Source of the DNA: Acidobacteriota bacterium
GTDB taxonomy: Bacteria > Acidobacteriota > Blastocatellia > UBA7656
Assembly (NCBI GenBank): GCA_016201275.1
Contig: JACQDB010000118.1
Location: 1 to 64,000, forward strand
Length of the DNA: 64,000 nucleotides
Reading direction: 5' to 3'
Made by a program: the position numbers and the translations under genes. Position 1 is the first letter of the stretch, and every line of letters starts with the position of its first letter. Under the pieces are notes generated by a model, which saw only the letters and a program-made list of their open reading frames with translations, ran no database searches and was not told the DNA's origin. Positions 48,806 through 57,894 of the stretch are shown in pieces.

Positions 48806-48839
48806 GCGCATCGGTACTGCAACCGATGCGCCTTTTTTT
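48806..48839 (+). terminator. Intrinsic terminator of the receptor gene
   Basis: GCGCATCGGT and ACCGATGCGC form a perfect ten-base stem with a six-base loop, followed by CTTTTTTT. It lies 26 bases after the receptor stop. Confidence 0.93.
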
Positions 48840-48858
48840 ATGGAGAGAGGTCGAGGCG

Positions 48859-49383
48859 TTAGAAAGACCTTTTCACGCTTTTGAAAAACGAGCCTAAAAC
48901 ATCCGATGCCGTGTGACTGGCTGCGCCCAGCCACAAACCGGCGAAGGCGGCAATCAGGTAATTGCGTTTGATGGGCTTGAGGATTTCCCATATGTAGGTG
49001 AAGGCATCTTGAACTTCGCTGACGCCGTTGACGCGATGATGCAGATATTTTTCTCGCGCAAACAACACGATGGCGAGCAGCAGCGACACCACAATTAAAA
49101 AATAGGCGATGCGAATCAAGGTGCCGAAGACGATGCCGTGCGAAAAGCGTGAGCGATGCGAGAGCGCCACTTTATACGGCCACCAGATAAAACGCAGCGG
49201 CCCCCAACGTGTGTATTGCTTGCTCTGTATGTCGAGATCAGGGCCGAACATCAAGCCGCCGAACAGCATGGCAACCGTAGTGATTAACGTCAGCGTCCAG
49301 TTGCCGGTGAAATAATAGCTGACCAATGCGGTCGGCACGGCCAGAGCGAAGGTGATGAAATCATGAGTTTTTGCAGATGGCAT
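48859..49383 (-). CDS. DUF2227-like putative metal-binding membrane protein
   Basis: The 174-aa protein begins MPSAKTHDFITFALAVP and has LMFGPDLDIQSKQYTRWGPL and SHRSRFSHGIVFGTLIR, patterns I associate with DUF2227 membrane proteins. Three or four hydrophobic segments are present, and the His/Asp residues of KTHD, PDLD and HRSRFSHG probably bind metal. It resembles the YdjM-type putative hydrolase superfamily. Function unknown. It converges on the receptor across the terminator. Confidence 0.8.
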   Translation of the reverse strand: MPSAKTHDFITFALAVPTALVSYYFTGNWTLTLITTVAMLFGGLMFGPDLDIQSKQYTRWGPLRFIWWPYKVALSHRSRFSHGIVFGTLIRIAYFLIVVSLLLAIVLFAREKYLHHRVNGVSEVQDAFTYIWEILKPIKRNYLIAAFAGLWLGAASHTASDVLGSFFKSVKRSF

Positions 49384-49480
49384 AAATTAAAAAATGAATA
49401 GTGAATAGTGAAAAGTGAAACAAGAGAACAGCAATTACCGTGATGAGAAATCAATTCCATCACCTTTAAGAATTGTGAAA

Positions 49481-49546
49481 GAAATCAAGTGCAAGACTTG
49501 AGTAATTTTCCCATGCCCTGTACGGGCGACCCTCTGTGGCATGGGT
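49481..49546. repeat. Half copy of the MITE-like element
   Basis: GAAATCAAGTGCAAGACTTG, TTTTCCCATGCCCTG and TACGGGCGACCCT match the left half of the other copies. The right half is missing, and sequence of the IS200 relic follows, suggesting a recombination or insertion junction. Confidence 0.6.
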
Positions 49547-49637
49547 GTCAAGTTAAGCCGTTCCAGATCATCTGATTTTGTGCTTCCCGTTCTCGATGTC
49601 GCTTGCGCTTGGCTTTCACCACGCCCAATAGTTTCGC

Positions 49638-49943
49638 GTGTTGAACCAAGAACGCGATCAACTGCGGCAGAAAGAATGTCAGATCATCGAAGGGCACTTG
49701 ATGGCAGATTACGTCCATATGTGCATAGAGATTCCGCCCAAGCACGCGGTGTCGTCGGTGAGCGGTTTCTTGAAGGGCAAAAGCGCCATAGCCATCGCCC
49801 GTTTACAAGGCAAAGAGCGCAACTTTAATGGCGAAAGTTTCTGGGCGCGAGGCGATGCCGTGTCAACCGTAGGCTGCAACGAAGAGCAAATCCGGCGTTA
49901 CATTCGCAATCAAGAAGGTAGCGATGGAAGCGGACTATTTTGA
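49638..49943 (+). pseudogene. IS200/IS605-family TnpA remnant
   Basis: The frame holds only the C-terminal two thirds of a Y1 transposase. IIEGHLMADYVHMCIEIPPK retains an altered H-x-H region, SVSGFLKGKSAIAIARLQG follows, then FWARGDAVSTVGCNEEQIRRYIRNQE with its conserved region. The N-terminal strand and start are missing, so it is not active. It is a scar of an insertion event beside a MITE half. The remaining 200 bases up to the OmpA gene hold nothing recognised. Confidence 0.85.
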
Positions 49944-50150
49944 AGCGATTCACGGCATCACACGGTTGTGATGTCAAAGAGCTAATTGGCAAGGGGGATC
50001 GCCTTTGAGACGACCCCACTCATCAAGCCACCGGCACTGTCGGTGGTGTCTGACTTAATACGTCTGCGCTGTGAGCGACAGCAAGGAAGCGCGGCTGCCG
50101 TTAAGCTTTATCTTACCAGCAGCCGGAAAAGCAACTTTAAGAAAGATCAA

Positions 50151-51740
50151 TCAAGGCGCAATAAAAATCAATTCGACGCGGCGATTCTGGGCTTTGGCGG
50201 CGAGAGTTTTGGCCGTCGAAATCGGCATGGATGCGCCGCGTGATTCAACCTTGAAATTGGTGCGCGAAACCCCTGAAGCGGCCACGTACTCGGCCACCGC
50301 TTGAGCGCGGCCCGAAGCCAATAGTTCGGCGTTGGGCCGATTGTCCGAATGCCCTTCGATGCTGAAGACCACATCGGGATGCGCTGCGAGGGTTTGCGCC
50401 AAGGCATCAATTTTGGCTTTTGCCTTCAACGCCAGAGACGATTGATTGGTGACGAAAAAATGATCCGGCAAGATCGCTATAAAGCCGTTGCCGTTCGGCT
50501 TCACCGTGACAATGGAGGACAAGGCCGCTTGCAGCGCGACAAAATCTCTGCGCCGAGCTTCGGCCTTCTCTCTTTCGCGCTCGGCTCGTTCGAGGGCTTC
50601 GGTGCGCGAAGCGGCTTCGTTGATTTTAAGGTTCTGTGCCGCGACCTGCGATTGCAGCGTGGACAACTGCATTTTGGTATCGTTCAACTCTCTGACCAGA
50701 CGGGCGTTCTCTTCGTGCAAACGATCATTCTCGTTTTGCAGCCCACGGTTCTCCACTTTGGCTTCGGCGGTCTCGCGCATTGCGCGTCCCAACTGCTCAT
50801 CCGAATTGGCGCGAGCGATTTCCGAACCTTTCAAACGCGCCGTCAAATCGCTGACCTGTTCCTGTAAATCGGAAGCGTTTTCCGTGGCGCGACGCAACTC
50901 ATTATCGCGTCTGGCAATTTCGGCGCGCCGTGCGGCGGCGAGGGCTTTCTCTTCGCTGATGTCGCGGGCGCGCACCGCAAAGGTGATGGACTCGCGGGCG
51001 ATGCGTCCGACATCGTGAACCGAAGCGCCGCGTTTGAAGGCGGCTTCGGCCTGGCTCAACGAATTGAATGAAGAGATGTAATCGTCCGGGTCGAAGCGTT
51101 CGGCGTCTGCGAGTTTGGCAATCTGCACAGCGCGGCGCGCCTGCAACAACTCCATAGGGGTTTTATCATAATCGCGTTCGGCCAACGCCGGTGCGGCGTC
51201 GTTGCTGTAGTATTTGCCGGAATCGCCGGTGAAATAAACATCGGAAACCTGCACGTTGACGTTTTTGGAGTTGGGCGTGAGATTTTCCAAGACCACCATG
51301 CGCGAAGGCAGACGCACCAGATAATGCGGCTCGGCGGTGACAATCATGGCAAAGGTCTGATGCGGCGTAGCGGTTTTCAAACGCCCGGTGCCGCCCGATA
51401 AACGGAACTCGCCCAAATTGTCCACCTGTCCGGCTGGAGTAATCGCCCATAAAACGTAGGTCGTGAAATCGCTGCCGAAGTTGTAGGCGGGAATCAGGTT
51501 TTCAATCGTAATATCAATTTCGCTTTCGTTGCGTTTGCGCCAGCGCTCCACCGTCGCCTCGCCCCGTGCGGTCGGTCTGAGCGTAGTGCCGGCAAGGATG
51601 ACCTTAACGGGGTCTTTCAAATAAGTGACCGCAACGGTGCGCCGCCGAGTGTCGCCGCCGCCTTGCGCGAAGCCATAAGTTTGAAAGGTTGTGAGTACGT
51701 AGAAGAGAGTTAGGCTGAGAAAAAATATCCTTCTGTTCAT
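50151..51740 (-). CDS. Exported OmpA-family protein with long coiled coil
   Basis: The protein (529 aa) begins at ATG 51740 (AAGGAT upstream); the earlier TTG is less likely. A signal peptide (FFLSLTLFYVLTTFQTYGFA) is followed by a 200-residue beta-rich domain, a coiled coil from about 260 to 410 (ENRGLQNENDRLHEENARL), and a C-terminal OmpA domain (DVVFSIEGHSDNRPNAELLASGRAQAV, NRRVELIF). It probably bridges the outer membrane or a surface complex to peptidoglycan. The N-terminal part has no recognised family. Confidence 0.87.
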   Translation of the reverse strand: MNRRIFFLSLTLFYVLTTFQTYGFAQGGGDTRRRTVAVTYLKDPVKVILAGTTLRPTARGEATVERWRKRNESEIDITIENLIPAYNFGSDFTTYVLWAITPAGQVDNLGEFRLSGGTGRLKTATPHQTFAMIVTAEPHYLVRLPSRMVVLENLTPNSKNVNVQVSDVYFTGDSGKYYSNDAAPALAERDYDKTPMELLQARRAVQIAKLADAERFDPDDYISSFNSLSQAEAAFKRGASVHDVGRIARESITFAVRARDISEEKALAAARRAEIARRDNELRRATENASDLQEQVSDLTARLKGSEIARANSDEQLGRAMRETAEAKVENRGLQNENDRLHEENARLVRELNDTKMQLSTLQSQVAAQNLKINEAASRTEALERAEREREKAEARRRDFVALQAALSSIVTVKPNGNGFIAILPDHFFVTNQSSLALKAKAKIDALAQTLAAHPDVVFSIEGHSDNRPNAELLASGRAQAVAEYVAASGVSRTNFKVESRGASMPISTAKTLAAKAQNRRVELIFIAP

Positions 51741-51975
51741 CAATACATCCTTGTTCAAAGTGAAGTTGTGCAGATGGTTGCAAAGGGCTGCTCATCCTGC
51801 CAAGCTGCTGACCTCCTGAAGTTCTAACGCCGATAGCGAAGCGCGGTTTCAACCAGTGAATTTTAGCAAGCGACGGTTGACAGCGACAAGGAGAGCGCGA
51901 ATGCAAAACCGACAAGCGTAACTTGGCGGACGCGGATGATGATGATGACGAGGGGCTGGCACGAGCGCGCCGACG

Positions 51976-54900
51976 CTAGTCTTTGGTAATCAACTGATTG
52001 ATCTTGAGACTCAATTCTTCGAGGCGCACCGGCTTGGAAATAATATCGTGCAGCAAGCCCATATTATCTCTGAAGCGTTGATCGGTTGAGCGATAGCCGG
52101 TAATCATGACGACTTTGATTTGTGGCCAGCGCCGACGGACTTCCGCCGCCACCGCCCAGCCATCCATTCCCGGCATAGATAAATCGGTCAACACCAGTTC
52201 AAAACTTTCGCGCTCCATGCGTGCTAGGGCTTGCGCCCCGCCTTCGGCCTCTTCGGCGCGATACCCTAAACTGTTCAACATTCCCACCATCGCGCTACGC
52301 ACATGATGATCATCGTCTATGACCAGTATGCTCATCGAAGCGGTGTGGAAATCCTGTTGCTGTTCGGGGGGCGGCGCGATGGCGTTTTTGGTATCGGCCA
52401 CCGGCAAAGTGATGGTAAACGTAGTGCCTTGTCCCAATATGCTTTCGACTTCGATATTGCCGCCGTGGCGTTCGATGGCGCTATAACTGACGGCCAGCCC
52501 CAGCCCTGTGCCGGAAGGGCCTTTGGTGGTGAAGAAGGGTTCAAAGATGCGTCTTCTCACGTCATCGTTCATGCCCACGCCGCTGTCCATGAACTGTACG
52601 GCGACGAACTCTTTAGTGGCCGAAGTGGAGATATGCAATAACCCGCCGCCCGCCATAGCGTCGAGCGAATTCAACATCATGTTGACGAAGACCTCGCGGA
52701 TTTCCGAAGACGAGCCGCGCACAATCGGCAACGGTTTCAAGTCGGACGCGACTTCATAAAAAATGCCGCGTGCCTGGGCTTCATCCTGCCAGCGTACTTT
52801 GGTCAGGTTGATGGAGTCCTGCACCAGTTGATTGATGTCCACGAATTCATAGCCGGTGTCTTTTTGTTGATTGCCGAAAGATTGTATGCGTTTGACCATC
52901 TCGGCCCCGTCCAGCGCGGCGCGTTCGATGATTCCGGCCTGGGCGGCCAGGCGTTCGTCTTTAGCATTGCGTTTCAGCAACTGCGCGTGACCGAGAATGG
53001 CGGCGAGAATGTTGTTGAAATTATGCGCCACGCCAGCGGTGATCTGTCCCAGCGCACGCATTTTTTCGGCTTGCGCGGCGCGCTCGCTGGCCAATTTTTC
53101 TTCGGTAATATCGCGGGCGATTAATAGCAGGCTGGTGATACGGCCTTCGTCGAAGATCGGCGTGAAGGTCACCAACAACAGGCGTTCATCTCCGGCGCGG
53201 TTGACCGTCTTCATCTCAACGGTTTGCGGTTCTCCCGACACCGCCTGCTGAAAATGTTGGTGCATCAGCGTGCGATTATGCGGCGCGACGAATTGCAGAT
53301 AGCCGAATTCAAATAAATCTTTGCGCGCCACGCCGGTGCTTCTTACGAATTGCTCGTTGCACCAGATTAACTTGCCTTCGGTTGATAACGCGAAGATGAC
53401 ATCGTTGGCGTGTTCAATCAGTTTGACCAGGAAGTTGCGTTGAGCGCGAGCCGAAGCTTCGGCGGCGCGCAGTTCCGACAGGTCGCGGATGATGCACACC
53501 GCGCCCGATACTTCCGTTTCCGGTTTGACGGTAAGCTGACCGTGACCGTTCTGCGCGAGCGTCGAAAAATTTTTTCGTATAGGCGAAATCGTGATCAGCA
53601 CCGGACGCGATAATTTTTCCGGGGTGAGATCAAAAGTGACCGGTATGCCGGTGTCAATCACCTGCATCACTTTGCAGGATTCGGATTCAATCGGCTGCAT
53701 CAGAGTGCAGCACTGGCGACCGATGAGGTCAACGATAGCCGCGCCTTCCAAAGCTGCCGCCGCTTCATTGGCGCGACTCAACAAACCGTTTTTGTCGAAG
53801 ATCATCAAGCCGTCGTTGAGCGCATCAAAAGTGGATTCCCACTGGTCTTTGCCGCGTGATACCTGCTCGAATAATTCGGCGCGCTGCACGGCGTTGATCA
53901 TCTGTATGACTGCCGCCCGCATGATGATTTTTTCCTGCTCCGTCCAGCGTCGCGGTTGCCTTTTAGAAAGCGCGCTGATGGTGATGGTGGGCGATTCGGG
54001 ATACTGTAGATGCACGGTTAAGAAAGCACGTATCTGGCCTGGGCGCAGGAGATTTTCGAGATACGGTTTGACGGCGCTGTCCTGTTCGACATCGTTGCAG
54101 ACCGCAAAGCCGTCTTTGACCATATCGGTCAAGCCCTGTATTTCAGCGGTCGAGTAAGAGGAGGTAGAGGGCGTATAAACCAGCCCCTGACGATAGGCGC
54201 ACTCCAGATTCCAGCGTTGTTGTTTGGTGTCCAGGCGGCTGATGATGAGCGCATCCACCGCCAGACAATTGCCCAACTCAAGCGCCACGGTGCGATAAAT
54301 ATCCTGTAGTCGGCTGGTCTGGTTGATGCTCTGCGTAATCTGGCGAATCAAGCCCTCGACCTTCATTGCTTGTTGCGCTTCTTCAAAGAGCTGGCAATGT
54401 TTGATGGCGATTTCCACTTGCGCTTTGACTGCTTCGACCAATTCGATTTCGTACTTCGACCACTTGCGAGGGTGATCGGTTTGACTGATGACGATAAGGC
54501 CCCAGAGTTTATCATCCACGAAGATCGGGCAATCCATCACCGCTTTGGTCTGTAGATTATGTTGCCACGCCTCTACCCGCGCCAGAATTTCGGGATGGTC
54601 ATGGAGGAACTGTTGCAGGTTATCTATGACCAGAGTTTGGCGCGTCGTCGTCAGATACTCGACGATGTAATTATTCGGTTCAACCCGTAGCGAGCGCAGG
54701 TGCAACGCCGGATCGGTAACATATTGCGCGACGATGTTGGCTTCGTCGGGTGACAGGGCGCAAAAGTAAGCGCGATTTGCGCCCAGCGCCCGCCCCAGTT
54801 CATAGGAGGCGGTCTGTAAAATCACGTCCAAATTTAACGAGCCATGAATGGAGGCGACGATTTGATTCACCAGCTTGGCGCGGGTCGCCGCTTCGGTTGC

Positions 54901-55476
54901 TTCCTTGTATAACTGCGCTTGGCGAATCGCCACGGCGGCTTGTTCGGTGACCGCCTGCACGACTTCGACTTCCCACGGCTGCCAGGCGTACTCTTCGCAT
55001 TTGTGCAGCGAGAAGATGCCTATGGGTTTGCCATCGAGACGAATGGCGTGCGACAGCAGAGAGTGAATTTTAGAGGCGGTATATTTGCCCGTCAGGTGTC
55101 CGAGTTTGGGATCGCGAAAAGTATTGGTGACCGCGAAGGGCGCTTCCGAAGACAGCACCCAATCAAAGGCCGGGTTGTTTTTGGTGAAGATGGTTTTGGG
55201 TAGCGGCGTGCGATGGGCGCAGCAAGCGGCGATGTATTCGTGAGTGATGGGCAGTTCATCGGGCAGCGGCGTTTCAGTGAATAACGCCATGCGGCAACGG
55301 CACACGCCGATGGCCGTCCCCAATTCCGTGACGATGGTTTGCAAAACCATGTCGGAATCCAGCGAGCTATGAATCGCCGTGCTGATTTTACGAATGAGAC
55401 GTTCTCTATCGTCTAAAGCGGCATTCATTCTTTTTGCCGAGGATGAGGAGTGAGAATCCGTAGTCGGTTTTTCCAT
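51976..55476 (-). CDS. Soluble hybrid histidine kinase (GAFx3-PASx2-HisKA-HATPase-REC)
   Basis: The 1166-aa protein has no membrane segment. Three GAF domains span about 20-540 and two PAS domains about 545-800. The phosphorylated histidine is in [23 protein letters not shown] (about 830). ATPase motifs are [19 protein letters not shown] and [10 protein letters not shown], and a C-terminal receiver has its aspartate in [13 protein letters not shown]. It autophosphorylates and passes phosphate within itself, probably to other proteins, in response to cytoplasmic small molecules. It starts seven bases after the stop of the HD-GYP regulator, so the two are co-transcribed. Confidence 0.94.
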   Translation of the reverse strand: MEKPTTDSHSSSSAKRMNAALDDRERLIRKISTAIHSSLDSDMVLQTIVTELGTAIGVCRCRMALFTETPLPDELPITHEYIAACCAHRTPLPKTIFTKNNPAFDWVLSSEAPFAVTNTFRDPKLGHLTGKYTASKIHSLLSHAIRLDGKPIGIFSLHKCEEYAWQPWEVEVVQAVTEQAAVAIRQAQLYKEATEAATRAKLVNQIVASIHGSLNLDVILQTASYELGRALGANRAYFCALSPDEANIVAQYVTDPALHLRSLRVEPNNYIVEYLTTTRQTLVIDNLQQFLHDHPEILARVEAWQHNLQTKAVMDCPIFVDDKLWGLIVISQTDHPRKWSKYEIELVEAVKAQVEIAIKHCQLFEEAQQAMKVEGLIRQITQSINQTSRLQDIYRTVALELGNCLAVDALIISRLDTKQQRWNLECAYRQGLVYTPSTSSYSTAEIQGLTDMVKDGFAVCNDVEQDSAVKPYLENLLRPGQIRAFLTVHLQYPESPTITISALSKRQPRRWTEQEKIIMRAAVIQMINAVQRAELFEQVSRGKDQWESTFDALNDGLMIFDKNGLLSRANEAAAALEGAAIVDLIGRQCCTLMQPIESESCKVMQVIDTGIPVTFDLTPEKLSRPVLITISPIRKNFSTLAQNGHGQLTVKPETEVSGAVCIIRDLSELRAAEASARAQRNFLVKLIEHANDVIFALSTEGKLIWCNEQFVRSTGVARKDLFEFGYLQFVAPHNRTLMHQHFQQAVSGEPQTVEMKTVNRAGDERLLLVTFTPIFDEGRITSLLLIARDITEEKLASERAAQAEKMRALGQITAGVAHNFNNILAAILGHAQLLKRNAKDERLAAQAGIIERAALDGAEMVKRIQSFGNQQKDTGYEFVDINQLVQDSINLTKVRWQDEAQARGIFYEVASDLKPLPIVRGSSSEIREVFVNMMLNSLDAMAGGGLLHISTSATKEFVAVQFMDSGVGMNDDVRRRIFEPFFTTKGPSGTGLGLAVSYSAIERHGGNIEVESILGQGTTFTITLPVADTKNAIAPPPEQQQDFHTASMSILVIDDDHHVRSAMVGMLNSLGYRAEEAEGGAQALARMERESFELVLTDLSMPGMDGWAVAAEVRRRWPQIKVVMITGYRSTDQRFRDNMGLLHDIISKPVRLEELSLKINQLITKD

Positions 55477-55483
55477 TGTACAA

Positions 55484-56683
55484 TTATTCTTTAGTCAAGC
55501 TGTTGATGAGTTTTTCTCCTGCCATTGATAACAACGAATTTTTTACCTCCGCGCCGGAGTTGGGGTCGCGGATCATGCCGCCGGGTTCAAGCGCCATCTG
55601 CCGCAACTCGCGCCACGAATCCATCGGCACTTCGGTGAAGGCTTTGACCACTTCGGAGTCGAAGTGTTTGTCGGCGCATTTAATTAATTCATCGGCGGCG
55701 GCTTCAAACGGTTTGCCTTTGCGATAGGGGCGGTCTGAGGTTATCGCATCCACGGCATCGGCTACGGCAAAGATGCGCGCCCCTTGACAGATTTGATTGC
55801 CGCCCAAGCCGTTCGGATAGCCGCTGCCATCGAAGCGTTCGTGATGCTGTTGCACAATCTCTCTAGCGCCGTTGAGGAAATCTATGCCGTGCAGAATGTT
55901 GGCACCGAATTCAACGTGGCGGCGCATATGGTCCCACTCTTCATCGGTCAACGACCCGCGCTTTAACAAGATGCCATCGGGGACGCCGATTTTGCCGATG
56001 TCGTGCAGCAACGCGCCGTGTTCCAAGGTAATCAAATCGCGTCCGCCAATGCCAATCTTTTTGCCCAGCGCGATGCAGAAAGCGACGACGCGCTCCGAAT
56101 GGCCTTTGGTTTCGGCGTCGCGGGCTTCCAAGGCTTTGGCCAAGGCTTGCAGGGTGGCGCGATACGAGAGGTACAATTTTTCCAGCGTCGAGTTGAGATT
56201 GTTGTTGGTCAGGCGCAGTTCATAGGTGCGAAGGCTGACCAGTTCTTCCAGATGTCTTTCGTATTGCTGATTCGATTTGATGAGCGCCTGATGACGCAGC
56301 CCCTTGTCCACTGCGACTTCGACATCGGCCAGATTAAACGGCTTGGTGACATAATCGAAAGCGCCGCGCCGCATGGCATCAATAGCGCTTTGAATATTCA
56401 GGTTGCCCGATATAAAGATGACGACTGGACAATCTTCACTCTGTTTGATGACCTCCAACAATTCCAGGCCGCTCATGCCCGGCATCAAAATGTCGGAGAG
56501 AATCAGATCGAATTTATCTTCGCGAAATAGTTCCAGCGCCTCGGTAGCACAAGAGGCCGTTTTACAGTCGTGGCGGTCGGAGAGCAGCGAATACAGAACG
56601 GACAGCACATTCGGCTCGTCATCAATGATCAAGATTTTTGCTTGCCCATTGTATATCGCCTCGGGAAGAAAAATTTTCGACAT
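55484..56683 (-). CDS. Response regulator with HD-GYP domain
   Basis: The 399-aa protein has an N-terminal receiver (ILIIDDEPNVLSVL; phospho-Asp in LILSDILMPGMSGLELL), a short coiled coil (LVSLRTYELRLTNNNLNSTLEKL) and an HD-GYP domain from about 185. HGALLHDIGKIGVP is the HD motif and HHERFDGSGYPNGL the GYP motif; these phosphodiesterases cleave cyclic di-GMP. It lies first in a two-gene unit with the hybrid kinase. The start is ATG 56683, after AGGAAG. Confidence 0.94.
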   Translation of the reverse strand: MSKIFLPEAIYNGQAKILIIDDEPNVLSVLYSLLSDRHDCKTASCATEALELFREDKFDLILSDILMPGMSGLELLEVIKQSEDCPVVIFISGNLNIQSAIDAMRRGAFDYVTKPFNLADVEVAVDKGLRHQALIKSNQQYERHLEELVSLRTYELRLTNNNLNSTLEKLYLSYRATLQALAKALEARDAETKGHSERVVAFCIALGKKIGIGGRDLITLEHGALLHDIGKIGVPDGILLKRGSLTDEEWDHMRRHVEFGANILHGIDFLNGAREIVQQHHERFDGSGYPNGLGGNQICQGARIFAVADAVDAITSDRPYRKGKPFEAAADELIKCADKHFDSEVVKAFTEVPMDSWRELRQMALEPGGMIRDPNSGAEVKNSLLSMAGEKLINSLTKE

Positions 56684-57017
56684 AAAACTTCCTAGCTCAA
56701 ATTTGATTCAGAAAAACCGGGGGACAGGGCTTTTTGCCTGCGAAAGAAATTACCAACGCATCATGTAGAGGTCACTCGAACTTTTTTATCAGTGCTGAAA
56801 TGGTTATGAATATTAAAAGCCCATCATAGTGCATCAAGTTGGTTTTTGCAAAAGTAAAAAAAATCGGCGGGAAGCGCACACTCAGGGAAGATAAAAAAGC
56901 GTTTTGCTCTCTTTATCAATGACCAACTGAGCCAATAATTGGGTCACGCTGGTAGGGGTTCCACGAGGGGCGAAAGGAGAAATTTTTCGGCGTCTGACCT
57001 TCAAACCCAGAGCCTTG

Positions 57018-57190
57018 GGATGGTGGATGAAATCAAGTGCAACCTTGTATGGGCAACCCTGCGGTGGTCGCCCGTACAGGGCAGGGGAAAATCGTCACGA
57101 AAGAGTTTTGGGACGAGTGCGAATTAGGGTCGCCCGTACAAGGCAGGGGAAAAGCACTCAAGTCTGGTAGGTTATTTCATCCACCATCCT
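57018..57190. repeat. MITE-like palindromic element, copy 4
   Basis: Ends GGATGGTGGATGAAAT and ATTTCATCCACCATCC are perfect inverted copies. Inside are CAAGTGCAACCTTG, GGTCGCCCGTACAGGGCAGG and a second GGTCGCCCGTACAAGGCAGG, so the core contains a partial duplication. It ends one base before the left end of the neighbouring array. Confidence 0.8.
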
Positions 57191-57191
57191 T

Positions 57192-57856
57192 AGCTCGACT
57201 TTGTACATTTTTTCATAGGCGAACCAGCCTTGCTAATCCCACCGACGGCAGTCGGGGGAGGCTTAAAATCCAACCTACAAAACGCCGTGCAACCTCAACC
57301 AATCCCCCCGACGGCAGTCGGGGGATGGTTAAAGCCCAACCTACGAAACGCCGTGCAACCTCAACCAATCCCCCCGACGGCAGTCGGGGGATGCTTAAAG
57401 TCCAACCTACGAAACGCTGCCAACGAGAAACCAATCCCCCCGATTGCCATCGGGGGGATTGGTTAAAGTCCAACCTTGCCCGAGGCTCAAGGTTGGACTT
57501 TAAGTATCCCCCAACGGCAGTTGGGGGGATTGCAAAAAAACTTTGCTTGCTGGGTGTGTAGGCTGGACTTTAAGCATCCCCCAACTTAAGCATCCCCCAA
57601 CTGCCGTTGGGGGGATTCAGACGAATTGCCAAACTGCCTCGGCTCCCGTTGGGGGATTCAGACGAATTGCCTAACGGCCTCGGCTCGCAGTTGCTAGGTT
57701 TTTCAGCAGCGCAGCAGCCTGATTTCATTGGCTTTTTCAGCACTTGGAATTATTGAACCTCCCCTCAACAAGGTGAAGTTCAATCATTCCAGGCGCGAAC
57801 CGCAACGTCAGCGCTTGATTGGTGTGTTTCAATTTGAAATTGTACAAAGTCGAGCT
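57192..57856. mobile_element. 665-base inverted-repeat structure enclosing opposed tandem palindromes
   Basis: Perfect 16-base ends AGCTCGACTTTGTACA and TGTACAAAGTCGAGCT bound the region. The left half has three and a half 66-base tandem units, each carrying CCCCCGACGGCAGTCGGGGG (a palindrome) and AAAGTCCAACCT. After a central palindrome (AAAGTCCAACCTTG/CAAGGTTGGACTTT) the right half repeats the motif in the opposite direction (GGACTTTAAGTATCCCCCAA, GGCAGTTGGGGGGAT). No transposase is present. It looks like an accumulation of a palindromic element or an expanding array. Confidence 0.75.
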
Positions 57857-57894
57857 TAGACAGGAGGTTGGCGCTTCGTTTCTGGCACTTCATT

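Larger units (their letters stand above)
56684..57894. other. Repeat-dense spacer
   Basis: About 1.2 kb with no gene. It contains the MITE-like copy 4 and the nested inverted tandem array described separately. The first 330 bases are AT-rich and must hold the promoter of the HD-GYP gene. The ORFs 57037-57561 and 57213-57473 only reflect repeat units of 66 bases, a multiple of three, and are not genes. Confidence 0.7.
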